A stretch of DNA of 64,000 nt. Origin: Gilliamella sp. App6-5. GTDB taxonomy: Bacteria > Pseudomonadota > Gammaproteobacteria > Enterobacterales > Orbaceae. The stretch is taken from positions 22,484 through 86,483 of the forward strand of contig NZ_LZGT01000088.1 of NCBI RefSeq assembly GCF_001690525.1, given 5' to 3'. The translations under genes and the position numbers were made by a program. Each line of letters opens with the position of its first letter. Position 1 is the stretch's first letter. Under the pieces are notes generated by a model, which saw only the letters and a program-made list of their open reading frames with translations, had not been told where the DNA came from and ran no database searches. Below are positions 31,881 through 41,280 of this stretch, one piece after another.

Positions 31881-32659
31881 AAAAAATAACCTCGTTACTA
31901 TCCGCACTTTTATTAACTAGCCTAACCTTAATGGGTTGCGATAATCAATCCAACCATCAAGCCATAGAGCAAAATATTATTAAAGTGGGTTCTACAGGAC
32001 AGAGCTACCCAAACGGTTATAAACAAGATGGCAATTTAGTCGGATTTGATGTTGAGGTTACCGAAGCGATTGCCAAAGAATTAGGCTATAAAGTCGAATG
32101 GGTCATTGCGGAATTTGGTGGATTGATGGGACAATTTGATACCGGGCGATTAGATACCATTGCCAATGCGGTTGCAATTACACCTGCTCGTCAAGACAAA
32201 TATGATTTTTCGAACACCTATAGCTTTTATGGTAGCCAAATTGTGACTCACAAAGATAACAATGATATCAATCAATTAACTGATTTTAAAGGCAAAACTA
32301 TTGCGGGTGTGCTAGGCTCAAATCATATAAACAATCTAAAAAAAGCCTTTCCTAACAATGAAATTGCCATCAAGACCTATGAAACGCGAGATGGCGCAAT
32401 GTATGACACGGAGTATCAACGAGTTGATGGTTATGTCAATTCAAAACCGATATTACTGGCTGAAATTAAGCGTAAAAATCTACCGTTCAAATTAGTCGGT
32501 GAACCCATTACTATTGAGCAAGTCGCATTTCCATTTAGTAAAGATGAAAAAGGTCAAGCACTGCGTAAAAAATTCAATCAAGCCATCGAAAAGTTACGCA
32601 CTAATGGCATATTGAAAAATCTGGCAATTAAATATTTTGGCGAAGATATTACCTTATGA
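31877..32659 (+). CDS. Amino acid ABC transporter substrate-binding lipoprotein
   Basis: A 260-residue family 3 solute-binding protein for polar amino acids. The signal peptide ends in a lipobox (LTLMGC, Cys at about 21), so it is anchored as a lipoprotein. Conserved parts are LVGFDVEVTEAIAKELGY (about 54-71) and ITPARQDKYDFSNTY (about 96-110). It looks nearest to cystine/polar amino acid binders such as TcyA/FliY, but the ligand cannot be read. It is coupled on both sides by ATGA overlaps, to the GNAT gene and to the permease gene. Confidence 0.85.
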   Translation: MKKITSLLSALLLTSLTLMGCDNQSNHQAIEQNIIKVGSTGQSYPNGYKQDGNLVGFDVEVTEAIAKELGYKVEWVIAEFGGLMGQFDTGRLDTIANAVAITPARQDKYDFSNTYSFYGSQIVTHKDNNDINQLTDFKGKTIAGVLGSNHINNLKKAFPNNEIAIKTYETRDGAMYDTEYQRVDGYVNSKPILLAEIKRKNLPFKLVGEPITIEQVAFPFSKDEKGQALRKKFNQAIEKLRTNGILKNLAIKYFGEDITL

Positions 32660-33327
32660 ATTTTAATGTAAACTATTTTTTAAGTGTGTTTCCGCAGATA
32701 TTGCCTTATCTGCCGGTTACCCTTTTTATTACCATCGTATCGATTATGTTTGCCATTATATTAGGGCTAGCGATTGCATTATTGCGTAGCAATAAAATAA
32801 TCATTATCGATACTCTTTTTGCACTATTTATATCTCTGTTTCGAGGAATACCATCCGTTGTTTTACTGTTTATTATTTATTACGGATTACCGCAGATTTT
32901 TCCTGTTTTAAAACAAATGGGGGCAACAACGGCAGCCATTATCTGCTTTAGTTTAAAATATTCATCCTATTTAGCCGAAATTTTCCGAGCAAGTCTAGAG
33001 TCCGTTGATCACGGGCAGAAAGAAGCGGGGCTAACAGTGGGGTTAAGTAAAATACAAGTTTATCGCGGTATTATACTGCCTCAAGCCATGGTTAATGCCT
33101 TACCCAACACCGGTAATATGTTCATCTCATTACTTAAAGATTCGTCTGTCGCCTTTTTTGTTGGCGTGCAAGAACTATTAGCAGCCGGAAAAATGTTAAC
33201 CGCTAACTCATTCCTTTACTTTGAAACCTATTTAGCTGTAGGCATTGTTTACTGGTTGACTGTAGTTATCTATTCTTGGATACAAAAACAGCTAGAACAG
33301 AAACTCACTGTACCCTATCATCGTTAA
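32656..33327 (+). CDS. Amino acid ABC transporter permease
   Basis: A 223-residue HisM/GlnP-type permease with about five membrane helices. The N-terminal LPYLPVTLFITIVSIMFAII and the EAA loop (KEAGLTVGLSKIQVYRGIIL, about residues 121-140, ending in LPQA) are typical, and FISLLKDSSVAFFVGVQEL is conserved. Only one permease gene is present, so it would act as a homodimer. It overlaps the upstream binding-protein gene by 4 bp and precedes the ATPase gene by 11 bp. Confidence 0.9.
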   Translation: MNFNVNYFLSVFPQILPYLPVTLFITIVSIMFAIILGLAIALLRSNKIIIIDTLFALFISLFRGIPSVVLLFIIYYGLPQIFPVLKQMGATTAAIICFSLKYSSYLAEIFRASLESVDHGQKEAGLTVGLSKIQVYRGIILPQAMVNALPNTGNMFISLLKDSSVAFFVGVQELLAAGKMLTANSFLYFETYLAVGIVYWLTVVIYSWIQKQLEQKLTVPYHR

Positions 33328-33338
33328 GGAGAAGTGTT

Positions 33339-34091
33339 ATGATTACGGTATCACATTTATCTAAACGCTTTGCTAATAATGAAGTCTTAAAAGAGATCAA
33401 CCTAAACATCAAACAAGGTGAGGTGGTTGCAATTATTGGACCTTCGGGATCAGGTAAATCGACCTTATTACGTTGCTTAAATTTATTAGAAAAACCGAAC
33501 AACGGTACCATTCAAATTGGCACAGCAATACTAGATGCTAAACATTATAGTAATAAAGAAGAAACCCATTTACGCAAGCAATCTGCAATGGTCTTTCAAC
33601 ACTACAACTTATTTAAAAATAAAACCGCATTAGAAAATATCACCTATCCATTAATTGTTGGACAAAAGAAAGATAAAAAAGAGGCCGAACAACTTGGCCT
33701 AGCATTATTAGAACGCGTTGGTATGTTATCCTACTCCACACAATATCCCATCACCTTATCTGGTGGTCAGCAACAGCGTGTTGCTATCGCAAGAGCACTT
33801 GCGGTCAGACCCAAAGTATTATTATTTGATGAACCAACATCCGCACTCGATCCCGAACGTGTACACGAAGTACTACAAGTCATGCTACAGCTAGCCAAAG
33901 AACATATCACAATGATTATCGTGACCCACGAAATGGAGTTTGCTAAGTATGTTGCAGACCGAGTTATCTTTATGGCAGATGGCGTAATTGTTGAAGAAGG
34001 GCCTGCAAAATCAATAATTGATAATCCACAAAATGAAATAACACAACGTTTTTTACGCCAATTGACTGATGAAATTGATTTTGAAATTTAA
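33339..34091 (+). CDS. Amino acid ABC transporter ATP-binding protein
   Basis: A 250-residue ATPase of the polar amino acid family. Walker A is GPSGSGKST at about residues 34-42, the Q-loop is MVFQHYNLFKNKTALENI, the signature is LSGGQQQRVAIARAL, and Walker B is LLFDEPTSALDPE. These parts are near those of the cystine ATPase TcyN. The ATG at 33339 has a strong AAGGAG site. It completes the importer. The next gene is convergent. Confidence 0.93.
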   Translation: MITVSHLSKRFANNEVLKEINLNIKQGEVVAIIGPSGSGKSTLLRCLNLLEKPNNGTIQIGTAILDAKHYSNKEETHLRKQSAMVFQHYNLFKNKTALENITYPLIVGQKKDKKEAEQLGLALLERVGMLSYSTQYPITLSGGQQQRVAIARALAVRPKVLLFDEPTSALDPERVHEVLQVMLQLAKEHITMIIVTHEMEFAKYVADRVIFMADGVIVEEGPAKSIIDNPQNEITQRFLRQLTDEIDFEI

Positions 34092-34132
34092 CGATTAAAA
34101 ACTGACTTAACCATAAAATTAATTTTTAATTG

Positions 34133-35491
34133 TTAAAGCGTCAAAAGATGTGACAATAAAAATGTATGCAAATCTAAACCGATCGCAAGCGCACGAATAT
34201 CTTTCAATAAATTATCCGCTGTCTTTTGGTCTCCTACGGCTTTGACCAGCTTCAATGATAATTCGCGCTGACTGTATGGATTTTTTGGCGAACCTTTTGG
34301 AATATCAATTCGTTGGATCAACTTTTCGCCGGTGCGATTAAGAATTTCAACAACAACATAACGTTTATTATACGCCTGTGGATGGGGCATAAGTTGTATT
34401 TGATAGCTACGTTTCATCTTCTGCATCAATTGTTTTATGCCATTTGAAATTGGTTTTACAGAAAACTGTTCAAAACTAAGTGGCAATCCTAAAAGGGTTA
34501 ATGCTAAAACATACTCAGCCGAAAAACACCCTTGTTCAGCAAACAAAGGCGTTTGATAAATTAACGCGGCATCACTTTGTGGTGGAGAAAAAAAGATAGT
34601 AATACGCTCAATCTTATCAACACTAAAGTTAGCATTTCGATAAAGCAATTGCCCCGCATCAGCAATATAAGCTGCAGCCGAACAATAAGAATAATTTTTA
34701 AACCATAATCCGGGATCAACAATCTTCCAAGTTTTGCCCCAACGACTTAAATCAAAATGCGTATTACCTTGCCCATAAATAGCCAAAAAACCTAATTTAT
34801 CATCTAAAAAATCCTGATCGGCATGTATACCCGCTCTTAACCATTCAACCGATTGTATGGCATGCTCGGCTGCGAGCCCAGCATGCAGAAACTTAATCGG
34901 CGTACCCATTAACAAACGCATTCCCGATGCTTGAGTCGCAGCTAACGTTAATGCTTGTGATAAAAAAGGTTCATCATAGAGATAACAAATAGCCGCAGTC
35001 GCAGCAATCCCGCCTAAAGTCATGGTTGTATGCCAACCTTTTTCATAATGCTGTGGATTGACGCTTTGCCCCAATAAAGCCATCACTTCAATACCAATCA
35101 CATAAGCCGTTAAAAAACGCCGACCATCAATCTTTTGCTCAGTCTTATCGAATCGAACACTTGCAATGAGTGCGGATAAAATAACGGCAGATGGGTGACC
35201 TCGAACATCTGAATGTACATCATCATAATCTAAACAATGCGCTTGAAAACCATTAAATAGCGCTGCTTGCCTTGCACTAGCTAACTTTTTTTGACCAATT
35301 AGCCAAGCTCTCGCATTTCCACCTTCATCCGCTATCCATGCTAGCAATTTATAAACATCATCTTCATGGCAAGCTTGTAAAGCGCAAGCAAAATAATCCG
35401 TTACCCCATTGATAGCACAATTAATAACTTGTGGGTCACTGATTATTGGCGTATTTTGGATTAAAAAACTTAACTGTTGACCTAAATTCAT
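34133..35491 (-). CDS. MmgE/PrpD family protein
   Basis: A 452-residue member of the MmgE/PrpD family, which includes 2-methylcitrate dehydratase, cis-aconitate decarboxylase and iminodisuccinate epimerase. The N-terminal helical domain holds FQAHCLDYDDVHSDVRGHPS at about residues 80-99, matching the conserved LDYDD and GHPS core. It is convergent to the lyase/transporter operon, 41 bp from its end. No prpB, prpC or acnD gene is nearby, so 2-methylcitrate metabolism is unlikely. With a C-N lyase beside it, epimerisation of an imported aminodicarboxylate is a reasonable guess. Confidence 0.8.
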   Translation of the reverse strand: MNLGQQLSFLIQNTPIISDPQVINCAINGVTDYFACALQACHEDDVYKLLAWIADEGGNARAWLIGQKKLASARQAALFNGFQAHCLDYDDVHSDVRGHPSAVILSALIASVRFDKTEQKIDGRRFLTAYVIGIEVMALLGQSVNPQHYEKGWHTTMTLGGIAATAAICYLYDEPFLSQALTLAATQASGMRLLMGTPIKFLHAGLAAEHAIQSVEWLRAGIHADQDFLDDKLGFLAIYGQGNTHFDLSRWGKTWKIVDPGLWFKNYSYCSAAAYIADAGQLLYRNANFSVDKIERITIFFSPPQSDAALIYQTPLFAEQGCFSAEYVLALTLLGLPLSFEQFSVKPISNGIKQLMQKMKRSYQIQLMPHPQAYNKRYVVVEILNRTGEKLIQRIDIPKGSPKNPYSQRELSLKLVKAVGDQKTADNLLKDIRALAIGLDLHTFLLSHLLTL

Positions 35492-35718
35492 GCAAAACTC
35501 TCAAACTAAGCAAATACGATAAGCGATTAGGAAAATTAGTTTACTTCGAGATAACTAAAATAACCTATCATTAGCTATAAGTTAAAGACTATGTAGTTAT
35601 ATTCTAATAACCCAAAATCATAATGCGTTAGTCATTAATATAATCATTTGGTGCGATTATTTTATATGTTAAAATGGTTTCAACAAAAACAATCAAATCA
35701 AAAATTTAACATCTCATT

Positions 35719-36204
35719 ATGTCAACTTGTTATATCGCCTTAGGCAGTAACCTTGAAGATCCATTGGCGCAAGCCAATCGTGCAATTGCAGCATTAAAGC
35801 AGCTACCTAACACGACTGTTTTGGATATTTCCCCTTTTTATCGCAGTAAGCCACTTGGTCCACAAGATCAAAATGATTATCTTAATGCCGTCATTAAATT
35901 GACGACAAACCTATCGCCAATAGTCCTGCTGGATGAACTGCAAACCATTGAAAAAGCGCAAGGTCGGGTACGCAAAGACAATCGTTGGGGAGCAAGAACC
36001 TTAGATCTCGATATTTTATTGTATGATGATTTAGTCATACAGAGTGAAAGGCTAACAATCCCTCATTATCATATGAAAAATAGGGAGTTTGTACTCTACC
36101 CTTTATTTGATATTGCCCCTAATCTTATTTTACCCGACAACGATAAGTTAAAAGATTTAGTTGCCAAATGTCCCAAAAATGATTTGAAAATGTGGAATAT
36201 TTAA
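35719..36204 (+). CDS. folK: 2-amino-4-hydroxy-6-hydroxymethyldihydropteridine pyrophosphokinase
   Basis: Transfers pyrophosphate from ATP to the pterin in folate synthesis. It has 161 residues (E. coli 159). The start YIALGSNLEDPLAQANRA is diagnostic, and the signature RWGARTLDLDILLYDD at about residues 89-104 carries the two magnesium-binding aspartates. It is upstream of dksA and gluQ; in E. coli the same three genes cluster, with pcnB, in another order. No terminator is obvious before dksA, which has its own promoter. Confidence 0.95.
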   Translation: MSTCYIALGSNLEDPLAQANRAIAALKQLPNTTVLDISPFYRSKPLGPQDQNDYLNAVIKLTTNLSPIVLLDELQTIEKAQGRVRKDNRWGARTLDLDILLYDDLVIQSERLTIPHYHMKNREFVLYPLFDIAPNLILPDNDKLKDLVAKCPKNDLKMWNI

Positions 36205-36273
36205 TTATTTTTATCAATAACAATCGGTTACATTATTTTTTTATCTAAAGTAAAAAAAAATGATAAAAAAATT

Positions 36274-36301
36274 TTGCCAATGGCTGAATTATTGCTATAG
36301 T
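36274..36301 (+). promoter_or_regulatory. dksA promoter
   Basis: TTGCCA at 36274-36279, a 16-base spacer and TATAGT at 36296-36301, about 39 bp upstream of the dksA start. Confidence 0.5.
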
Positions 36302-36339
36302 TTAGCGCTTTCAAATAATCTGTACTTAAGGGGATTGCT

Positions 36340-36795
36340 GTGAAAAAGGAACAAAAAGTAAATACATCTTCTCTTAGCCTGCTTTCAATTGCTGGGCTTG
36401 AGCCATATAAAGAGGCACAAGGTGAGGAGTACATGAACCCTAAGCAATTGAAACATTTTAAACTTATTTTAGAAGCTTGGCTTGCTCAACTACAAGGTGA
36501 AATGGGTAAAACAGTTACTCACATGCAAGATGAAGCAGCGAATTTTCCAGATCCAGCTGACCGGGCAACGCAAGAAGAAGAGTTCAGCCTTGAATTACGC
36601 GCTCGAGATAGAGAAAGAAGACTGATTAAAAAAATTGAAAAAACGTTAAAGAAAATCGAATCAGACGATTTTGGCTATTGTGAATCTTGTGGTGTTGAAA
36701 TTGGTATCCGTCGCTTAGAAGCAAGACCAACAGCAGATTTATGTATCGATTGTAAAACGCTTGCGGAACTGCGCGAAAAACAGATGGGCATGTAA
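36340..36795 (+). CDS. dksA: RNA polymerase-binding transcription factor DksA
   Basis: Binds the secondary channel of RNA polymerase and works with ppGpp in the stringent response. It has 151 residues, as in E. coli. The coiled-coil tip with [11 protein letters not shown] (about residues 71-81, tip Asp residues present) and the four-cysteine zinc finger ([20 protein letters not shown], then CIDC, about 114-138) are intact. The start is GTG behind AAGGGG. The ribosomal promoter in this window at 13825 has the GC-rich discriminator on which DksA acts. Confidence 0.97.
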   Translation: MKKEQKVNTSSLSLLSIAGLEPYKEAQGEEYMNPKQLKHFKLILEAWLAQLQGEMGKTVTHMQDEAANFPDPADRATQEEEFSLELRARDRERRLIKKIEKTLKKIESDDFGYCESCGVEIGIRRLEARPTADLCIDCKTLAELREKQMGM

Positions 36796-36829
36796 CGCCA
36801 GTTTCATCTATCATTCTCAAATTAGACCT

Positions 36830-37720
36830 ATGCATTACATCGGTCGTTTTGCCCCTTCACCATCAGGACCATTACATTTTGGTTCGTTGGTTACAGCGCT
36901 TGGGAGTTATCTCCAAGCTAAATCTTGCCTCGGTAAATGGCTGGTTCGTATTGAAGATATCGACCCACCACGAGAAGTCAAAGGGGCATCATCACTAATA
37001 TTAAAAACCCTTGAAGCGCTAAATCTATATTGGGATGATGCGGTTTTATACCAATCATCGTGCAACGAACGTTACCAAGCTATTTTACAAACGCTCATTG
37101 ATAATCAACAGGCCTATTATTGTGATTGTACTAGACGGCGAATTCAAAGTCTGGCAAATGGTATTTATGATGGTTTTTGTCGTGAACGGCATTTATCTAT
37201 TAAGAATAAACAGCAGTTTGCGATCCGTTTAAAACAAAATCACCCTATTTTTCAATTTACAGATCAAATTCGTGGTCTACAAACCGTTGAAAAAGCTAGC
37301 GCCCAAGAAGATTTTATTATTCATCGTAAAGCTGGCTTATTTGCCTATAATTTAGTGGTGGTATTAGATGATCATCAGCAAGGCATTACTGAAATTGTGC
37401 GAGGTGCGGATTTATTACCAGTCACTGCTAAACAAATCTCACTGTATCAACTGTTCGGCTTTCCTGTGCCAAGCTACTGCCATTTACCGCTAGTACTCGA
37501 TAACAACGGCAATAAACTATCAAAACAAAACCATGCAAACCCGATTGATTTAAACAATCTTAAAGCATTAACCGTTCAAGCTCTGCAATTTTTAGGGCAA
37601 TGTGTACCAAAAGATTGGCAAGATGCCACACAACAACAACTTTTAGATTGGGCAATACAGCATTGGCAACTGATGAATATACCAAAACAAAATACCCAAT
37701 TATCCACCAATATAGGATAA
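36830..37720 (+). CDS. gluQ: Glutamyl-Q tRNA(Asp) synthetase
   Basis: Attaches glutamate to queuosine at position 34 of tRNA(Asp). The 296 residues form a truncated class I synthetase without the anticodon-binding domain. The HIGH-type motif is FAPSPSGPLHFGS at about residues 6-18, the zinc site YYCDCTRRRI is at about 97-106, and the KMSKS-type motif is NKLSKQNHA near 224. The ATG has no clear Shine-Dalgarno sequence. It lies 34 bp after dksA and overlaps the end of convergent moaA by 21 bp. Confidence 0.93.
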   Translation: MHYIGRFAPSPSGPLHFGSLVTALGSYLQAKSCLGKWLVRIEDIDPPREVKGASSLILKTLEALNLYWDDAVLYQSSCNERYQAILQTLIDNQQAYYCDCTRRRIQSLANGIYDGFCRERHLSIKNKQQFAIRLKQNHPIFQFTDQIRGLQTVEKASAQEDFIIHRKAGLFAYNLVVVLDDHQQGITEIVRGADLLPVTAKQISLYQLFGFPVPSYCHLPLVLDNNGNKLSKQNHANPIDLNNLKALTVQALQFLGQCVPKDWQDATQQQLLDWAIQHWQLMNIPKQNTQLSTNIG

Positions 37721-38674
37721 ATTAGGCGTAATACCGACATTATGAGCATGTAGCAGATGTTTTTCTGGTTTGATCATTAGCGAAGAAAAGATTCTTGCAA
37801 TTAATTGTTGCTTTTGCGCTGGACTTTGGAGCAAATCACGCAAATCAACCGCAGCCTCACCAAATAAACAATAATGTAATTGTCCAATGGATGATACGCG
37901 CAATCGATTACAACTTTTACAAAAATCTTTTGAATACGGCATAATCAGTCCAATTTTACCTTGATAGTCGCTATGAACATAAACTTTAGCTGGACCTGAT
38001 AGCGGATTTCTAGATTGCAATTGCCAACCCTGTGCAATTAGCTTTGTTTCAATCAAACTACCGGACTGGTGATAACGATTAAACACATCAAAGCTTTCGC
38101 CTGTTTCCATAAGTTCAATAAAACGTAATTCGACTGGTCGACATTTAATCCATGACAAATAATCATCTAAATTATCATTTATGTTTTTCATCAAGACGGT
38201 ATTAATTTTGACTTTTTTTATACCCACTTCTAATGATCTGTCCACACATTGTATTAGTTCTTTAAGCTTATCTTGACCGGTAATTAATTTAAATAAATGC
38301 GGAGACAGACTATCAATACTAATATTGATCGCATTCAAACCTGCGTCATGCCAATGATGAATATTTTTTAATAAACGAGAACCATTGGTTGTCATAGCCA
38401 GTTCGTTCACACTTGGATAAGCAGAGATGATCGACAAAATATCCATAAAATCGCGACGCAAAGTAGGTTCGCCACCTGTTAACCGAATTTTGCGTACACC
38501 AAGCTCCGTAAATGTTGCAACAACATGATTAATCTCACTGAGCGACAAAAATTTATGAGCCTTATTAGGTCGATAACCATTGGGTAAACAGTACTGACAC
38601 TGAAAATTACACAATTCGGTAATCGACAAACGCAGATATTGAAATCGACGCTGATAATTATCAACTAATTGCAT
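37700..38674 (-). CDS. moaA: GTP 3',8-cyclase MoaA
   Basis: A radical SAM enzyme that starts molybdenum cofactor synthesis from GTP. It has 324 residues (E. coli 329). The radical SAM cluster CNFQCQYC is at about residues 22-29, the SAM-binding RLTGGEPTLRRDF near 64, the C-terminal cluster CKSCNRLRVSS at about 260-270 with a further cysteine in HYCLF, and the protein ends in the required GG. The other moa genes are not adjacent. Its 3' end overlaps gluQ on the other strand. Confidence 0.96.
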   Translation of the reverse strand: MQLVDNYQRRFQYLRLSITELCNFQCQYCLPNGYRPNKAHKFLSLSEINHVVATFTELGVRKIRLTGGEPTLRRDFMDILSIISAYPSVNELAMTTNGSRLLKNIHHWHDAGLNAINISIDSLSPHLFKLITGQDKLKELIQCVDRSLEVGIKKVKINTVLMKNINDNLDDYLSWIKCRPVELRFIELMETGESFDVFNRYHQSGSLIETKLIAQGWQLQSRNPLSGPAKVYVHSDYQGKIGLIMPYSKDFCKSCNRLRVSSIGQLHYCLFGEAAVDLRDLLQSPAQKQQLIARIFSSLMIKPEKHLLHAHNVGITPNLSYIGG

Positions 38675-39084
38675 ATATATTAAACACCTTATCCAAATCG
38701 GGAAGCATAGCCATTTCTGTGCTATACCGCGGCTAATCCACCCTATGAAACAAACATTTCACTTAGGCAAAAGAGCTTCAGAGTTTGATTCAGTCTAGCA
38801 TAGGCTGTATTTTTTGACTATGAGCAAATTGATTTTTATAAAGTATCTATTTATTGAATACTTAAACCGGTAACGCTTTCCTAAAATAACAACGTCAAAA
38901 CAAAAAAAGTTTCTATAAAAATCGTTCAGGTAGTGCCTTGATTTTATTTAAGCTTTACATAATTATTTTTAATAAAATCAATTTATTATAGAGGAGGTTG
39001 GGGTTCGGATGTTATCACTGATGTTAATGATTCCCTTCCAAAAGGTCAAAACGTCCGAAACCTAACTATCAAAAAATCAAAAAA
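38675..39084. other. moaA leader and intergenic region
   Basis: About 410 bases between moaA and galU. Next to moaA the minus strand can form a stem GTATAGC-ACAGAAATG-GCTATGC (38709-38731) and a second GTGAAA/TTTCAT stem nearby. Many enterobacteria have a molybdenum cofactor riboswitch here; I cannot confirm the fold. Near galU an imperfect long inverted repeat (GGTTCGGATGTT at 39002 against AAACGTCCGAAACC ending at 39062) may close the galU transcript. Confidence 0.4.
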
Positions 39085-39999
39085 CTAAAGCGCCTTTAAC
39101 CACGCTTTAACATCTTTACCTAAACTTTTGTGGCGCATTGCATATTGAACAAAAGTTTGTACATAACCAAGTTTATTACCACAGTCATGACTACGACCTT
39201 TGATGCAATAAGCATCAACACTATCTTCTTCAAGTAGCATGGCAATTGCGTCGGTCAATTGAATTTCACCGCCAGCGCCTAATGGTGTTTTGGCAAGTAA
39301 AGGCCAGATTTTTTCAGATAGCACATAACGACCAACAACCGATTGATTTGATGGCGCTTCGTCAATTGATGGCTTTTCAACAACGCTATACATTTGTGCT
39401 ACATGACCTGCAGATAGCGTTTCACCACGGCAATCAACAATACCATAAGAGGAAACTAATTCTTTTGGCACTGGCTCTACCATAATTTGGCTATGTTTGG
39501 TTTGGTGATAATTGTTGATCATTGCCGCTAAATTATCGCTGGTAAGGTCACTTTCGTATTCATCAATAATCACATCAGGTAAAACCACAGCAAAGGGTTC
39601 ATCACCAACTAGAGGATATGCACATAATACCGCATGACCAAGCCCTTTAGCCAAACCTTGGCGAACACTGGTTATTGTGACATTTTTAGGTAAAATACCT
39701 TGTACTTCTTGCAATAACTGACGTTTAACACGTGCCTCTAACATGGCTTCTAATTCAAAACTGGTATCGAAATGGTTTTCTATTGAGTTTTTTGATGAGT
39801 GGGTTACAAAAATAATCTCTGTTATGCCAGCTGCAATACACTCTTTAACTACATATTGAATAAGTGGTTTGTCAACAATAGGGAGCATCTCTTTGGGAAT
39901 TGCTTTAGTTGCGGGTAACATGCGCGTGCCCAAACCGGCAACAGGGATAACCGCTTTTTTGACTTTTCTACTTGCACAACTTTCTAAATTTGATGTCAT
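39085..39999 (-). CDS. galU: UTP-glucose-1-phosphate uridylyltransferase
   Basis: Makes UDP-glucose from UTP and glucose 1-phosphate for envelope polysaccharides and galactose use. It has 304 residues (E. coli 302). The nucleotide-binding signature [20 protein letters not shown] is at about residues 20-39, with [14 protein letters not shown] near 137 and [16 protein letters not shown] near 242. The ATG follows AAGGAAAT. It is 18 bp downstream of the DUF2569 gene, so it is probably transcribed with it. Confidence 0.96.
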   Translation of the reverse strand: MTSNLESCASRKVKKAVIPVAGLGTRMLPATKAIPKEMLPIVDKPLIQYVVKECIAAGITEIIFVTHSSKNSIENHFDTSFELEAMLEARVKRQLLQEVQGILPKNVTITSVRQGLAKGLGHAVLCAYPLVGDEPFAVVLPDVIIDEYESDLTSDNLAAMINNYHQTKHSQIMVEPVPKELVSSYGIVDCRGETLSAGHVAQMYSVVEKPSIDEAPSNQSVVGRYVLSEKIWPLLAKTPLGAGGEIQLTDAIAMLLEEDSVDAYCIKGRSHDCGNKLGYVQTFVQYAMRHKSLGKDVKAWLKAL

Positions 40000-40017
40000 T
40001 TTATTTCCTTAATACAA

Positions 40018-40536
40018 TTAACTAACAGTGGAGCTATAGGTATCGTCACTACGGCGATCATTAACAAATGTATTTTTGACTCGCACTGACTTTAACATAT
40101 AAGCAATCCAAATACAGGTATAAATGATTGCTATAACAATATCTTTTATAAGAGAAAACTCGAATTTAAATTCAAATGGTAACACGATAAAAAAATACCA
40201 ACATCTTTGAATTAGCTTAAAAACAATAAAACTGCTACTAAATATAATAAAAAAGTTAGGAAATTTATAACTTTTAGTAAAATATAAAAATATAATATAA
40301 GCGTTTAAAAGCAAAAATAAACAATTTAGACCGATGTCACCTAAAATAAACAGCCCCAAATGAACTGTTTGCATTTCCGTGTAGGGATCCAATAATTGTG
40401 TCCACACGTCGATAAAATTAATCACATTTAGTCTAGAAAAAATAACATATCCAATAAAAATAAAATAAAAAAATAATTCAATACCAACTAAAATTAGCCA
40501 ACCGCCTAATCCTTTAAGTTCTTTTCCCTTGATCAT
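40018..40536 (-). CDS. DUF2569 family membrane protein
   Basis: A 172-residue inner-membrane protein with four predicted helices (about residues 12-35, 60-85, 95-115 and 130-148). The N-terminal KGLGGWLILVGIELF and the C-terminal SVRVKNTFV are the marks of DUF2569. The start codon overlaps the stop of the upstream lipoprotein gene by 4 bp (ATGA), so the two are translated together. The function of the family is unknown; a link to envelope processes is suggested only by its lipoprotein and galU neighbours. Confidence 0.75.
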   Translation of the reverse strand: MIKGKELKGLGGWLILVGIELFFYFIFIGYVIFSRLNVINFIDVWTQLLDPYTEMQTVHLGLFILGDIGLNCLFLLLNAYIIFLYFTKSYKFPNFFIIFSSSFIVFKLIQRCWYFFIVLPFEFKFEFSLIKDIVIAIIYTCIWIAYMLKSVRVKNTFVNDRRSDDTYSSTVS

Positions 40537-41048
40537 TTTTGCGCCTTTTTAATGATTGATAAATCATTAGATTCAATGAGTGAAGGATTATCCCTATCTT
40601 TGGCTAAAGAATCAATAGCGATATAAACGATTTGGCAATTCTGCAATACAGCTTGTCTTACTACGAATTTGGCTTTACGGTCATGCGCTTCTTTTTGAGC
40701 TTTACTGATATAAAGGTCATCGTATCCATCATCATATAAAGAAGCCCTTTCGAACAAATTTGGAGTTCGCCAAAATGTTTCTTTGGGATAATCTCGTACC
40801 AAAATTTGATCAGTTAATTTACCTTTTATTCCGGCATAATGACTTGGTAAATGTTTGCTTTCTCGGCTTTGGGCAATATAAACACGTTGATAATTTTGTG
40901 TATTTGAGGGGAGTTTATTTAATAAAAATTCAAGACCTGATAGGTTTGAATACTGGCAATTTTCCAGCGTTAAAGGTGCAGTTCGATAGTTTAACGAACC
41001 GCACCCAATAAGTAAAAACAATGTAACTATAAACAAATTACGTAACAT
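40533..41048 (-). CDS. Putative lipoprotein
   Basis: A 171-residue protein with a signal peptide ending in a lipobox (LLIGC, Cys at about 16), so it should be a lipid-anchored envelope protein. The mature part has no domain I recognise; it is mixed in composition and contains RVYIAQSRESKHLPSHYAGI. It is coupled to the DUF2569 gene by a 4-bp overlap, which suggests a joint function. It follows the entericidin-like gene by 56 bp. Confidence 0.65.
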   Translation of the reverse strand: MLRNLFIVTLFLLIGCGSLNYRTAPLTLENCQYSNLSGLEFLLNKLPSNTQNYQRVYIAQSRESKHLPSHYAGIKGKLTDQILVRDYPKETFWRTPNLFERASLYDDGYDDLYISKAQKEAHDRKAKFVVRQAVLQNCQIVYIAIDSLAKDRDNPSLIESNDLSIIKKAQK

Positions 41049-41104
41049 TTTTACTCTAAAAATAGTTAAAAAGCGAAAATATTGCTAGACATATATAACC
41101 TTAG

Positions 41105-41254
41105 TTACATTTTATCACTTACTTTTTCGGCGGTATGTGAAATGGCCTTTCCGCCAGATTCAACATCTTGACCAACACCTTTAACGGTGTTACATCCAAC
41201 AACTAAAGTTGCCATTACTATACCTAATATTAACATTAACACTTTATGGAACAT
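41105..41254 (-). CDS. Entericidin-like small lipoprotein
   Basis: A 49-residue protein too short for most gene callers. It has a signal peptide with a lipobox ending in VVGC (Cys 21) and a short mature part CNTVKGVGQDVESGGKAISH. The CNTxxGxGxDxxxxGxxI pattern is that of entericidins A and B, small lipoproteins that in E. coli form a toxin-antidote pair affecting lysis in stationary phase. Only one copy is present here, so the toxin-antidote pairing is not shown. The ATG follows GGAG. It lies 26 bp after tyrB and 56 bp before the next lipoprotein gene. Confidence 0.8.
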   Translation of the reverse strand: MFHKVLMLILGIVMATLVVGCNTVKGVGQDVESGGKAISHTAEKVSDKM

Positions 41255-41280
41255 AAAATATACTCCTTTTAGTAACATGT

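Noticed and set aside
37700..37720. Overlap of gluQ and moaA as an assembly error
   Set aside because: Both proteins end as expected (moaA in the required GG), so a 21-bp convergent overlap is genuine.
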